DNA of 64,000 nt from Pontederia crassipes (taxonomy: Eukaryota; Streptophyta; Magnoliopsida; Commelinales; Pontederiaceae): contig CM060193.1 of NCBI GenBank assembly GCA_030549335.1, positions 63,770,646 to 63,834,645 of the forward strand, read 5' to 3'. The position numbers and the translations under genes were made by a program. How positions within the stretch are numbered: position 1 is the stretch's first letter; every line of letters begins with the position of its first letter. Of the stretch, positions 1-23,721 are shown piece after piece. A model generated the notes under the pieces. The model had not been told where the DNA came from, did not search any database, and worked only from the letters and a program-made list of their open reading frames with translations.

Positions 1-138
1 TTTTTGAAAATAGGTAAGGAGTTTTTTGAGGTATCACGACCGTGCGATCAGGTAAGGAGTTTTTTGAGGTATCACGACCGTGCGATCACATGGTCACGGC
101 CGTGATACCTCAAAAAACTCCTTACCTATTTTCAAAAA
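1..138. repeat. Hairpin with an internal 38-bp direct duplication
   Basis: Bases 1-40 pair with the reverse complement of 99-138 with about one mismatch. Between them, bases 13-50 are repeated exactly at 51-88, so one arm is present one and a half times. The 10-bp palindrome-like motif CACGRCCGTG occurs in each copy (about 38-47, 76-85, 95-104) and in variants at about 170 and 262. The surrounding sequence looks like a Ty3/gypsy LTR on the minus strand, and such CACGGCCGTG-type motifs are familiar from plant gypsy LTRs. The structure reaches base 1, so it may continue outside the window. Confidence 0.85.
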
Positions 139-1130
139 CGAGAGGAAAATGACCCTTCGATTACAACTCACGGCTGTGAAGAACGCCCGTTTCTTCATTG
201 GACCTATTTTTATGATAAGGCAAGAATTGCTATAGGTGGTATAGTCGTGCTTCAATGTGTCACGGTCGTGCCCAAGACTCTGGCTACACTTCTCTTATTT
301 TTACCCATTTTTCTCTCATTTACATATATATACAAACACTTTCAAGACATACATTCATTCATACATCTGGGCACACATTTTACTCTTAATCATCATATAA
401 ATCATACATAAACATTTCTATCACAATAATTTGATTATACGAAGAGTTTTACATAAAGAATATTAAAAAACTACTAATCACATTTATATAAACAAATGAG
501 AGGCATTAGAATGAACTAAACATGGATAACAATAAACGTTCTAGTCCTAAACATGAACAGTAATCTTAATGAAATATGAAGCATCTTAATGCAAACATGG
601 ACATCCCTTAATCATCCTTTTCAAGAACAAATGACTTGTTCTTCATACCCTAATCCACACATTCAAACATCATTCAAACACACACTTATTAATATATTCA
701 TTTGCATAAATGGATCTCATGATAATTTAATAAGATTATAGATGTCATTCCTACAACAGAAGCATTGTTTTCCTACAATAAGACTTACATATAACATTTT
801 CACAAACATCAACAAAGTGAGTGAGAGGAGAGAATGAGTGAGGGAGGTGAGCTGCTAGTGCTTGAGTGAAGAATCTCCACTCTCCTGTTGCTACCGAGAA
901 GTGAGAGAGAGGAGAGAGTGGAATGGAAAAAGATATTGTTGTAATGTGGGAGGGGGAGAGGGAAAAGAGGTCTGAAAGTGTGGGGGTAATGGAAGTGAGG
1001 TTTGTGGCATATTGGAGTACTTATAGTTTGAGTTTTGGGCTTATTAAGCTAGTGGCCTCTTAATTGGGCCTTAAATAACTATACATTTTTTATTTTATTT
1101 TTTTAGAATATTACAATATACCCCACTTAA
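1..1130 (-). mobile_element. Ty3/gypsy LTR region (fossil)
   Basis: Read on the minus strand, the region near 1120-1150 gives a short peptide like NFDDEFYF followed by a purine-rich stretch, which resembles the pol end/3' LTR start of plant chromovirus-type gypsy elements. Further on comes a TATAAG box near 1020 and a CT-rich leader (about 850-960), the usual order in an LTR. The far end lies at or beyond base 1. No clear matching LTR was identified with certainty; 4690-4960 shares the CACGACC motifs. It is a broken, old copy; age cannot be given without paired LTRs. Confidence 0.55.
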
Positions 1131-1640
1131 AATAAAATTCGTCGTCAAATTTTGTAAAATCTTATTCAATAGACCTCTTCATTCATGTTGCTTCATTTAT
1201 CTTCAGTCCTTCGTGTGCACCAACGTGGTTTTCCTCATGCGTCTTCAATAGCTATTACTTAATAGTCTCTTGTTAATGGTTCTTGATGATGGTACTAACT
1301 ATGCCGTCATAATATCTTGTATTTCCAATATTCTAGCGCGAATCTTAGCTCCTTACTCCACTCCATGAAATGGAGATCGTTTGTGCGCCACGCTTCCGTT
1401 GCGCTACTTTGTCCTCAATATAATATGCTCAAGTGATAAGTTACCTAACTTGACCCTTGATCATTTCATGTCATTATTTAAGTCAGATATATGTAAGTAG
1501 AACAATTCTAATTATGATCTTGATAGTTTTCCTTAACTTTCTTTATTTTAGGAATTGTCTTTATCTTTAGAATATTTCTTTTAATATTCCACATGGTGTC
1601 TATGTCTATCATGCTCACACATAATAATTGGTACGATTAA
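1131..1640. other. AT-rich stretch between LTR and gag remains
   Basis: No gene is seen. In a complete element pol would lie here on the minus strand; only about 500 bases without recognisable protease, reverse transcriptase or integrase motifs remain, so most of pol is gone. Confidence 0.5.
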
Positions 1641-1647
1641 TTAAACA

Positions 1648-2484
1648 TTAAATAACGATTATCTCGAATAATATTCGTGACTTAGTGAGCTTCTTCAACT
1701 TGACGTGAACTTGTTCCAACATTCTTGAGGAATTGGCATCTCGCTTCTCCGAGCAATTCTTTATATAGTGGTCAGTCTTGCCACATTGAATGCATGTCCC
1801 GGCCTTAAGGCGACATTCACATTGAACGCAATTCTTTCCACATTGATGGCATGAACCCCTAGTTCGTTCCACCTTCTTTGGAGAATGGTAAGGTGATCTC
1901 CTTGAGTCCTTTCTTTTTGCTCGCTTGGTCATCCTTCTCCGCATGTTGCCATTAGGACCTACAATTCCACACTTGAATTTCTTTTCCAGTTGAACAACTA
2001 GCTCCATTGCTCCTCCCATTGTCTTAGGTGCTTCACACATCATTCTAGCCTTTAGTTTTTTTAGGCCTTTCACAAAATGATTTACTCTCATTCTTTTTGT
2101 CTTTACTAATGTGCAATACCTTTCGAGTTGGACGTATTTGATCGCGTAGCACCTTGTTGGAGTCTCTTGCTTTTGCTCCCTCATGTTTTGTGAAAAATAT
2201 TGATCTTCAAAGTCCATCACAATTTCTCACCATGTCAGATTTCCTTCGTTGATGTGCCTAGACATAAAGATCGAATTCCACAATTGCTTAGCTTTTCTCG
2301 TTAGGCTATACGCAGCACACTCAAGACTAAGCCAACCACCAAGACTAAGCAACATGTTATGAGGATTGAAAAATATCATTTGGAGGATTTTGAGAGAATA
2401 TTTTTGAGAGTATACTTGATAATTCATTTGGAGGATTGAAAAATATACACTAGAATTTTTAGATAGTATCAAATGTTTAGACAA
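1648..2484 (-). mobile_element. Ty3/gypsy gag remains (fossil)
   Basis: The minus strand encodes a retrotransposon gag core (around W-x2-I followed by F-x2-QYF and REQKQE) and then a basic stretch with a CCHC zinc knuckle, CIQCGKTDHYIKNC, preceded by a second cysteine cluster. This order is that of plant Ty3/gypsy gag. The copy is broken in several places and has lost its pol. It belongs with the LTR at lower coordinates because both read on the minus strand. Confidence 0.75.
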
Positions 2485-2639
2485 TAATTTTTAAATCACA
2501 CAAAAACTTTGAAAGTTTCTATACCTATAATATTATTGAGAAATATAAATCAATCAACATAGATTATGCAATGTAATATGATTATTGAAGTGAAAACAAT
2601 ATCAAAAAATAAAGTTGAAGAAAATGTGTTCATCTCAAG

Positions 2640-3680
2640 AATGACACTTTGCAAGGCTCGAAAAATCATACGTCAAAGGTTGTTGAGGCGGATTGGCGTC
2701 CATCTGGTGGAGTAGAATAACAAGGGTCTGCCTCTGCATCATAATCCTCTAGAAAAGTAGGAGGTGCCTTCAGTCCTACCCCAATTTTGAGAAGAATAGC
2801 CAATTATCATTGATTGAACACCGTGATTCTATTAATGTTCCATTGAAGAAACATGTATGGATGAATCTTTGAATTTGAACACATCCTTTTCCATCTTCTT
2901 GAACCACCATCTTCATAGAACTAATAATTGTTCTATCCAAGAAAATAGAACTTGGTACTCATGTGGCGTGCTCCAAATCAATCTCCAATCGATGTGCAAT
3001 CAAGGTAATCAAAAGCCACCAACAGTTATTCTTCCATTGACTCGAATGGTATTCTTCTGAAAATGTTTAATCATGTAATACCCCATATCCAAAATGATAT
3101 TATGTAACATGACCCACATAATAAATAACTAAATTAAAATAAGCTGACCCTCACTATCTCTTCTAGGGAACAATCCACATGATAAAAAAATTATGAATGT
3201 ATCTCAAAATAGGGTTTGGATACTTGTACTCTTTGTTGTTTTGATGTGCAACTAGCTCTTCCCTACGATATCTTTCTAAAATGTTGGGCCATTGAACTTT
3301 TTATCGTGCAAGTCTTCATTGGCGAAATTACATATATCATTAATTTGCTCACATGTAATTAAGCTGAAATTTCATGTTGTGCAATCTTGAAACTAAGGAT
3401 TGAAAACTCATTGTCAGTAGAAAAAGAAGATAAAAATTCAGTTATGAGTCTCTCATAACTATTCCAGGAGCTTGTGGCAAATGAATATAATCTAATATTC
3501 TCATACATAAGAAGCACATCATCCTTCGTGAGGAATTCTGTCATTGTTGCATCGCGTAGAAACCTAATGGTAGCAAGTGGTAACTCTCACAGTTTTTGTA
3601 CATGAACCTATTGAACCCTATCATAGTACTCAATCTGATCTGGCTGAGCAATCAAGACATGTGAAGGCTTTCTAAGCCAT
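2640..3680 (-). mobile_element. Probable retroelement accessory ORF (plant 'Transposase_32'-like), fossil
   Basis: Minus-strand translations contain SYERLITEFLSSFS and further pieces resembling the domain catalogued as 'putative plant transposon protein' (IPR046796), found in accessory ORFs of Athila/Ogre-type and some Sirevirus elements. The match is by memory of the family pattern and is spread over several frames. A related domain occurs in the Sirevirus-like fossil near 43090-43950. The copy is heavily broken. It could be a separate insertion from the gag at 1648-2484. Confidence 0.4.
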
Positions 3681-4960
3681 GGCTGCTTCCGAGGGCAGCC
3701 CACGGGCTTCTTCCGATGAGGTTCAAACATGATTCAACAACTTCAAGTCTCGATCATGGCCATTCTGAGGTCTATCATGGACGTGGCAGAATGATGAATG
3801 ATCGGGATTGTTCCGTGTCGTGCCGTAATGGGGAGGAGGTCGTCTCATCGGTGGCTTGTATTCCGGAACTTGAGATTAGTTTGAGGCAACAAGGTTGGCG
3901 ACGCAAGGTTGTTGATGTTGCTGGCGGCGAGGTCACACGTGAAGTGATGAGGTCACCAGAAGCATGATGAGCAGAGGACGCTGGCGACAGTGTTGCAAAG
4001 AAAGTGACCAGCCAGCAAAATGACGACAATGAAAACTAAAGGGGTCGGCATTTGCAGGAGAAATCAGCTGGCATCATAGAAGGAGAGTGTCGTTGGATCT
4101 GTTGCAGAATCGGTGGACACCAGCCCTTGCGGTGATCCTGGCAACAATGTTCGACGATGAATGGGTAGAAGGTCGGCGCTGCGATGATGAGCAAAGACGC
4201 AATGAAAATGAAAGGGGACTGATGAAAGATGAGATGATGTTGGCGGTGAGATCGGGACGACAACACTGTGAATTGGGTGATGCCGATGTCAAGATCGAAA
4301 GCTGTAGGTGGCCCAACAATGATGGAGGGATCGACGGGCGATAGAGACGAAAATCTTCTTGTTGGCTCGTGATGATCGACCAGCGGGCAGATCAAAGATC
4401 ATCTGACCGTGACTACCATCAATGGCGGAGTGATTGTGGTGGAGGAGTCGGCGTGCTTGACGGTCTACCGACATTGGAGAAGGGGGTCGATGAGCATTTG
4501 TAGTCGCTGATGCAGCAATGACGTGTTGCGATTGCTACCGGCGACATCTCGACAGCGGGGCTGCGGGCAAGATGATGCTGTCATCGGAGAAGGCAAGTGG
4601 CGGTGATGTGGACCCGATGGCGGTGATGCACGACACGTAGGATGGCGACACGAGGGAGGCAGCTAAGCTTCACACTCATGCCCTAAACGTGATGAACATT
4701 GGACAGTCCGATGTGTGCCACTTGTCATCCCAGCTTGCACCACATGTCCTAAAAAATGTGATCATGAAATAAACGTGCAACATGTGTGCCTGATATGTTC
4801 GAATTCTTAATGGCCATGCTTCGTAGGATAACGGTCGTGATCGATCTTCAGATTGGCCATGTGCATGCACCTTTACAGAACGATTGTGATACGACCATGA
4901 AATCATAGTGTCACGACCATGGCCATATCGTCCCCGGAGCACTTAATGGAAAAAAAAACA
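3681..4960 (-). other. GC-richer block, perhaps an LTR leader
   Basis: This block is distinctly richer in G and C than its flanks. Open frames on both strands are short and match no family I know. From about 4690 it carries CACGACCATGG-type motifs like those of the LTR at 1-300, so it may be the leader and part of the upstream LTR of the minus-strand gypsy element. This is inference; the direct LTR alignment was not possible by eye. Confidence 0.3.
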
Positions 4961-5939
4961 AAAATTACCTCGATCTTCTTGTGGAGCTTGATTCTTAGGC
5001 TTCCAATGCATAAAACTTTGTGATGCTTGAGATGATGTTTTTGTATTCTCTTCTTACACATCATCATTGGAGGTGATGGAATGGTGGTTGGACTTTCTGA
5101 AGGTGAACTTCTCTTTTGTACTTGTCAATTTTCCATGATATATTCGCTCGTTTCCTCTCTCCATTGAGTAGTCAATAACATTATAAGAAAATCATCGATT
5201 AGCGACGCAGCAATATAGATTTGGTGATGCCATTTCTCTGACTTCGTGCCTACGGGTATGTCAACGCTATTACCGTCGAACTGTGGTGCTAATGTGACGC
5301 TATAATGACGCAAAAAATGTTGTCATGAAGCGCTAATATGTGTCACTACTTGGACTCTAAAGCAGCGTTGAAACTATCGACGCTCATCCGACGCCGAGTT
5401 GGCGATACATTGCGACGCTAATCGGATGCTAATGTGGCGCTATAACTAGATTTTCTTGCGCCGCTACTGCGACGCTAACGTGACACTACAATCTGAGATG
5501 TCATTGCGACACTAAAGAGATGCTAATAGCCTGATTGTTGCCTTGCTCATTCATCCATTAAATTACATTACCATGGCGCTCCATTCATTGATTGCAATTT
5601 TTTTACATTACAGTTGAAGCACCATCAAATTACATTAGATGTACATATACATTTCCATTATATCAAATTACATTACATCACATATATTCTATTACATCTA
5701 TCACAATTAGATGATATAATTACATCAAACTACAATTGAAGGCCTCATCATCATCCTCCTCCCTAGACGACTGCGAGAAGACCCATTGCGCCTTGAGCCC
5801 CGCTCCCCCGGCCTTGAACACATCACGCAATGCCTCGTATGCCGGTCGGGCCTATCGCTAGAGGGGAAGAAGACACGTTCGCCGTCAACCGTGAGGTAGT
5901 TGCCGCCATAGGGGAAGACGACGAGTCCGCCGCCAGCCG

Positions 5940-6690
5940 TCGCGCACGCTTGGATGGTGGCCGTGTTACATCAGCCGCAATCTCCTATGGCGTCTAAGTC
6001 CGCAACAGAGAAGACGGGGCCACCAGCATGTCGTCGGAGGAGAGGCATCATATCCGGCGGGCATTGGAGCAGTGGTGGTCGTTGGAGAGATGAAGAAGAG
6101 GAGAAGGAGGCGAAAGCGCTCGGGCGGCGTCGGGGCAACAACAATAGGAAGAGGAGGAGGAGGCGCGGCGTCGGAGCAACAACAATAGGAGGAGTAGGAG
6201 GAGGATGCGACGATGGCGTCCAGACAGACAACAATGGAGGAGGAGGAGGCACGATGTCGGAGCAACAACAATAGGAGGAGGAATAGGAGGAGGACGCGGC
6301 GGCGGCGTCCAAGCAGGCAACAACGGAGGAGGAGGACGAGGTCCGACGGCGTCGTCCGGGCAGACAACAACGAAGTAGGAGGAAGGACGAGGACCGACGA
6401 CATCGTCGGGGCAAATAGCAACGGAAGAGGAGGAGGAGGACCGGCAGCGTCGTCCGGGCAGGCAGCAACAGAGGAGGATGGACGAGGACCGACGACGTCA
6501 TCCGGGCATGGAGCAATGGAGGAGGAGGATGGACGAGGACCGGCGACGTTGTTTGGGCAGGCAGCAACAGAGGAGGAGGACGAACAAGGCCCCGCGTCAT
6601 CGTCCAAGCAGTCATCAATGGAGGAGGAGGAGGACTGGCAGCATCGGCCGGGCAGGCTGAGTGGTTAAAAGGGGGAAAGGCGGCGTCCGG
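5940..6690. repeat. GC-rich minisatellite inside CACTA X
   Basis: Degenerate tandem units of roughly 55-60 bp, rich in GGAGGAGGA and GACGTCGTCCGGGC, fill this block. All six frames are open because of the composition, giving low-complexity S/L/P- or R/G-rich translations; these are not treated as genes. In Spm of maize the region downstream of the promoter is also GC-rich and a target of methylation; by position this block could be its equivalent. Confidence 0.8.
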
Positions 6691-8027
6691 GCAGGTGGAA
6701 CCGTCAAATGAAACGAAAGGATGATTCTGATTCATTGTTCGACGAGCACACAGATCGCCACTTAGCGTCGTTAATATGATGCTACGTTAATTCAATTTTG
6801 ATAAATAATTAATTCTAAAATATGACAAAGAGCGTCAGAAATTATGACGCTAAGCTAGAATATAGCGTCGCATTGGCGTCGACACACTGAGATGCTAAAC
6901 TAGCATCATGAAACAACGACGCTATTCTGACACTAAAATGAAGTAGCGACGGACATGTCGACGCTATTGTGAAGTCATTGTGTCGCTTCAATTATGCAAC
7001 GCTAATGCATCGCAAAGGTGGCGCTAAAGTATTATAAAGTTATTAACTGTGTATATGTATATATGTATATGGATATATGTATGTATATATGGATATGTTT
7101 ATCAACATCGTCCGAAAAATTTGAAAATTATATGTCGATCAAATGAAGCCATTCTAAGAAGTCCCGAGATGTCCGATTTTCGAGAAAAGTAATTTCTAAT
7201 ATTTTTTAAGAGCACGAAGCAATATAGACTATTTTGAATACTCTTTTTAAGTTTGGATAAAAAAATTCTAAGAAAATCAGCACTTCTCGAAAAAAATTGA
7301 AAATTCTACGTCGACTAAATGGGAGAGTTTTGAGTGCTCCCGAAAGTTCCAATTTCCGAGAACGCGCATTTTTAGATTTCTTAGGAGAGATTGAAGTTTT
7401 GAGAAATTTTTATAATTACGAAAAAATAGGTATTTTGAGAATCGAAAGAAATAGAAAACACATGAAACATGATCACCCCACCTTCTCGAGCCCTTGAAAA
7501 TGCCTATTTTTTCGTGGCAATCCGATATAGGACCGCGGAGAACTGACCGTTTCTATTTCGAAACTTTGCCATTTTATTGAATTTTTTTCGACCTCCGATC
7601 GTCGTAATTCTTGTGCGGTTGGAGAGCTTGCATCGATCTCTATGAGTCTGAAATTTTCACTTCGACCGATTCCCATCGGAATCACATTGGCAACCATCGG
7701 AAAGCTCCTTTTTTCCTAGGTTCTTAACTCTAAAATCGTCAAAATATGGTTAAACTCTTCTTGGAAAATTTGTGTTGAAATTTCACGATGATCCGATGGT
7801 CGGATCTCCGACAATCCTCATTTGAATCACATGGAAAATGAAGAGCACTATTCCCCCAATTTTGAAATTTGGGAATTGAAGTATAATGTATAGCATGATA
7901 TATTAAGTTTTGTATATTATATAATAGAATAATATAGTATAGTATGGTGTATAATATAGTTAAGTATAGTATATAGTATTGTATAGTATGCATATGTATG
8001 TGAAGTAGCGTCGCGATGGCTATTGCG

Positions 8028-8055
8028 AATGTATGTATATGTATATGTATCTGTG

Positions 8056-8087
<32 letters not shown>

Positions 8088-8110
8088 TGTACGTATACGT
8101 ATATGTATTG
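8028..8110. repeat. (TATG)n microsatellite
   Basis: Repeats of TATG/TATATG with few interruptions, inside CACTA X. The homologous place in element Y (about 59455-59510) has a shorter run. Confidence 0.9.
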
Positions 8111-8545
8111 TTGATATAGGTAGCACATATATGTTTGTATTGAGAATAAATAACATATGTAGTTATACAAATTAATATTTCCTAAATACGAATAATAATT
8201 AACTATATTATTAAAATTCTAGCATTGGCGCAACATTAGCTTCACCTTAGTGTCCCAAAGTATTCAACGTCACATTAGCGTCGACTCATGTCGACATCAA
8301 CACAGAATCTAGCGTCAACATGGAGACGTTGGCTTTTGGACGCTAATTAGCACCACCCCTTGTCGATGCCAATACAATGCAAGTTGCATATGCCAAAATT
8401 ACCTCCTAAACTTGCGTCGATTTAGCGCCACATTATTGTTGACGACAACTTGCGTCGTATCATGTCGATGCTAATACAAGGCTATCATTGGTCTTTAGAC
8501 TTTGGGTCATTAGAGTAGATTTATATCTTTTGTACATGTAGTATC

Positions 8546-9640
8546 TCAAATTTTTTTAAAAAATAAAGGATTAATTATACATCGGTAAAAATTCACAAAA
8601 AATGGTTATAAGTTTCTTTGGAGTTCTAGGTGAATAGTTGAATTATCGTGATGTATTTGGAATGTAACGATGATGAATTAAAAAGATGATGTGAAAGAAT
8701 GATTGTAGTGGTTGTTTGTAAAATATATAACTATAAAATATAATTTATTAATTTATAAAAATATATAGTATAAGTTATTTTTATCAAATTGTTAAAAATA
8801 TATTATTTAAATATAATAAATTATATTTAACAAAATATTAAAATTTTTAATGTAATTATAAGTAATAAATAATAATAAATTAATTATTTTCTAATAAATA
8901 TCTTATATTTAATAAATAATTTATTTTATGAAAGAAATATAAGAGAGATAAAATAAGAAAAGAAAAAGAAAAACAAATTTGAAAAAACAATTGTCACTTA
9001 AAAAAATTAAAATAAAAGAAAAAGACGTTATAGTGGTCTATGAGAATCGACCTCGTGTGTCCATCCATTCTCAATTCCGGATTTTTCACATTAATTGTGG
9101 ATTAAGGACATGCCAATTGCCAAGTTAGCAGGGTGACCATTATTCCCACTGAAAATCCACTATTCCTAGTGGAAATCTTCCGAGGGAAACTTTAATAAGG
9201 ATTTTTTTTTTATTTTATTGACTCCCTTTAAATTATAAATACATTTCATCCGGTAAACTTCAATGCTATCCTTTTCTCTTCTCACATTTCTTACATTTAC
9301 GCTAAATTTGAATTTTGTATATTTTTCTAATAATGTATCTACTTTGTTATCATTTTTCAATTTTAAAAATAAAAAAAATGGGACCCAAACCCCCACCTCC
9401 ACATTTATTTATTTTTAAATGAAATAGATACAATGATATTAGAGTAAAGATCATTGTTTAATTTGAATAAAAAAGAGAATATATTTGGGGTAAGTGGGTA
9501 GTATTAAAATTTAAAAAGATGAGATAAACGAATGATAAAGTTGAAGTAAGTATAATGAAATTAACCATAAAAACTAATAAAGAGGACAAAAATTTTAGCT
9601 GCCGGCTCAGTCCTTGTGAAACAAAAGAAAAAAAAAGCAT
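8546..9640. other. AT-rich intergenic DNA upstream of the UMP kinase gene
   Basis: No gene is seen. About 8630-8750 resembles the interior of the Harbinger-like element at 31690-31780 and a piece of the large inverted repeat (about 29785-29890), so part of this stretch is probably an old MITE fragment without recognisable ends. Confidence 0.5.
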
Positions 9641-9723
9641 TATATTAAAGCCTTCAGATTAATTATTAATAGAACCACGAACATATCAGAATCGGGCTGA
9701 TTTCGTCTGAAATGCCATGTTAA

Positions 9724-9793
9724 GGCCCAGTTCGAGCTCAACTCGTGAACTAAGACAACTATGGGCCTCGCATTTATATGTGTTATCGGCCCA
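9724..9793 (+). promoter_or_regulatory. Cluster of site II-type (TGGGCC/GGCCCA) motifs
   Basis: GGCCCA at 9724-9729, TGGGCC at 9762-9767 and GGCCCA at 9788-9793 lie 120-190 bases before the chosen start codon of the UMP kinase. Site II motifs bind TCP factors and are common in promoters of plant housekeeping and organelle-protein genes. No convincing TATA box was seen at the right distance, which fits such promoters. Function is inferred from position. Confidence 0.5.
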
Positions 9794-9914
9794 ATAATAA
9801 TATTAGTAATAAATGTGTCCGCGCCTACAAGCAATGAAAAATATCTCGCCCGGCTGCCATATCTTGGTCTCGTTGTTTCACTGGGAAGTGGGAACGAAGC
9901 AGGGAAGCGTGGTC

Positions 9915-21437
<11,523 letters not shown>

Positions 21438-21980
21438 GGGCTTTCATTTTCTTTTTGAATTTTGGAAAAATGTACCATGCCCATTTCCCACTTCACTAAT
21501 GCATTTTGTACAGTAAGTACTTTCCACACTTTCTTATTCCATGGGGAATTAGCTACGTATAAATGTATATCATTAGAATAGAAGATATTTTGGACTACTG
21601 CAAGAATTTACCTTGACATATCATTTCTGGAGTTCCATGCTTTTATCATCAGTATAGAAGGATACACAACAAATCCTGTGACGAATTTGGCTTGTTTTAA
21701 ATGCTTAATATGTTAGTTCCTTTTGCAGTTCTTTTACTCGGGATTTGTTCATTGTTAATGTACTCTCTCCTTTTAAAACATAGAATTCCACTCAAGCTTC
21801 TTTGGTTGAAAATATTTTGAGTTCTTTTGTAAATTTTTCCTTGTGTTAACTCTGATATCCAAGTCTTTTTGTGATCTGATTGTAGATGAGATTTAGTCCT
21901 GTCCTAGCAGCTCCAAATAAGCATTATATATATATGCATGCCAGCTTAGTTCTTCAAGTATTGTTTTTATTGGTTGTAAT
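21438..21980 (+). other. 3' UTR and downstream region of the UMP kinase gene
   Basis: No other gene is seen. The 3' UTR starts at 21438; the exact polyadenylation site was not fixed. A hAT-like MITE begins at 21981. Confidence 0.5.
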
Positions 21981-22361
21981 CAAGGTTATCAAGATTTAGA
22001 TTGATCTTACAATTTTTATGATCTTACTATTTTGATCTTAGTATGATTTTAATTTTGATCACTCGATCTTATGATCCTATACGATCTATAATCAGCATAA
22101 TTATTTAAATATTAATTTTAAAAGTATATTACGATAATAATAATTAATTTGGATGAAGTTTAATATATTTTTATTTTTAATATGTTTTGATACTTTTAAG
22201 ATTCAATGGAAAAAGGTGTAACTTAATATTTAAATGTGACAAATTTATAAAAAAATATTTTTATTTTAAAAAATATATTTTTGTTTAATAAATTAAATTT
22301 TACGAATTTTGATCTTATGACCCCTTTTCGATTTTATGTAAAATTCGGATCTTGGATCTTT
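21981..22361. mobile_element. GATC-rich hAT-like MITE, copy 1
   Basis: It begins CAAGGTTATCAAGAT and ends with the inverted form (GATCTTGGATCTTTG). GTTGTAAT occurs on both sides (21973-21980 and 22362-22369), an 8-bp target duplication as made by hAT transposases. The interior is AT-rich with many GATCTTA/GATCTTG words. It has no coding capacity. The same family occurs at 28063-28701. Confidence 0.75.
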
Positions 22362-22409
22362 GTTGTAATAATCATGCTTCAATCCAAGTGTAATCCTGAG
22401 TTTAGTCCC

Positions 22410-22585
22410 AATTGGGAGGGTCAAATTTTAGGTGATGCCCCCCGAACCCCCCCCCTCCCTTTCGTTCGTACGCCAGCAATACTGTTAATTGGATAATACT
22501 CAGATTCTCCTAAGCTCACGTGGGCGAACCCGGTGTGAGAAACAAGTGGCCCTGAAGTATTCACCAACTCTAACATTTCCCCTCA
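22410..22585. repeat. Retroelement LTR fragment, family with 34105-34340 and 51960-52130
   Basis: The segment with GATGCCCCCCGAACCCCC, then CCAGCAATACTGTTAATTGG, CTAAGCTCACGTGG and CCTGAAGTATTCACCAAC recurs at 34185-34325 and, more diverged, at 52015-52125. It reads like part of a plant LTR retroelement. It is a fossil piece without coding sequence. Confidence 0.65.
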
Positions 22586-23350
22586 AATATAATTCAAATT
22601 AGAATCCGAAAATCCCTAGGTCCTTTTTTTCTCCTTTCTTTTTTTTTATCTCTTCTTCCTTGTCCTTGCCCTCCTTGATCCTCTTCATATCCTCTTGTGT
22701 GCATCAGATCTCTTTCAAACCTCCATTGATGTGGTGCCATAATTTTTGAAGAGACGAACATTCTCCTAAGATGCCATTTGGAGGTGATTCGGTGGCTTGA
22801 ATAGGAGAAAACTATGATGTACATGTACGCCATTTGTCCAAGAGTACACGTATTTGGATACACATGATATATATATATATATATATATATGTATGCCTCG
22901 AGTACACTAGGGTATGTATCCGTATTTAAATATTATGTTTTAAAAAATTGGATATGTCTGTTAGGTAGGATGGTACGTTATGTGGGTATGTCTGCTTGAT
23001 TTTAAGTTTTGGGATCTCCAACAAAAATCAAAGAAAAAGAAATAAAGTCTTAAAAATGAAATTAGACTAACTCGGATAGAATAGGTCAAAGAGAGAATAG
23101 CAAAAGAAAAAAACAAAATTGAGCAACATCTTTTCAATTTCTTTACCAACAACGACAACCTTTTTCAGTAGCGCCTTTTCTCTACCAACTTTTATTTTTT
23201 TTTGTGAGGGTCTTAGGACAATTTTCTCTATTTGATATGAACCTGCGTCCAGAAAGAAAAAAGGTAATCCACCAACAAAACAAACTAAAATAAACAAATA
23301 AAAATTCCAATAATAGATAGAGCATTCAAAGACATGTCAAGAGAGTGACT
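22586..23350. other. Intergenic DNA with a short (TA)n run
   Basis: No gene is seen. A (TA)n run lies at 22868-22891. Short frames on both strands match no family known to me. Confidence 0.4.
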
Positions 23351-23721
23351 TAACGAATGTTTTTAGAATCGAACCAATAATCGCCGATCAATTGGATCAT
23401 AGTTCGATCAATTCATAAAAAATAAGTTCAACAAGATTTTTATTTTTATTATTTCAAGAAAATATAGTATAAATACAAGTATAAAAGGGAAACAATAATG
23501 AAGTAAAAGCATATTACTCATCATTTTAAATTAACCAAATATTAATATTTTTTTTACATTTTAAAATTTATAATAACTTAAATTTATCATTTACTTATTT
23601 AATAATTTCATGACTAATTTCTTTTTTTGTTTAGTTTTTTGTTACAATCTTTTAAAATTTTTCTTTCAATATTATTTTTTATTTTTTATTAATCATCCTA
23701 TAAAACCTACTATATAGGGAT

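Larger units (their letters stand above)
5179..8545 (+). mobile_element. Non-autonomous CACTA/Spm element X
   Basis: The left end, CATTATAAGAAAATC at 5179, differs from the canonical CACTACAAGAAA by two C-to-T changes. Dense subterminal repeats of the type GACGCTAATGTGGCGC follow on both strands (5200-5560, 6750-7040, 8220-8480). No transposase is present. The interior from about 6730 to 8220 is homologous to element Y (58310-59590). X has about 200 extra bases at 7047-7250, a second copy of a block also present at 7280-7480. The right end is not certain; subterminal repeats stop near 8480. Orientation is set by the GC-rich block near the left end, as in Y. Confidence 0.75.

Noticed and set aside
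5954-6735. Long overlapping open frames on both strands, up to 254 codons
   Set aside because: They lie in the GC-rich minisatellite of CACTA X. Absence of stops follows from composition; the translations are low-complexity and match no family.
7739-8170. Minus-strand frame rich in Y, I, H and T
   Set aside because: It is a translation of TATG and TATA repeats.
9813-9914. Possible upstream start for the UMP kinase at 9813
   Set aside because: It is in frame but adds 34 residues with no transit-peptide character; the ATG at 9915 starts MAATFSPS, typical of a plastid precursor.
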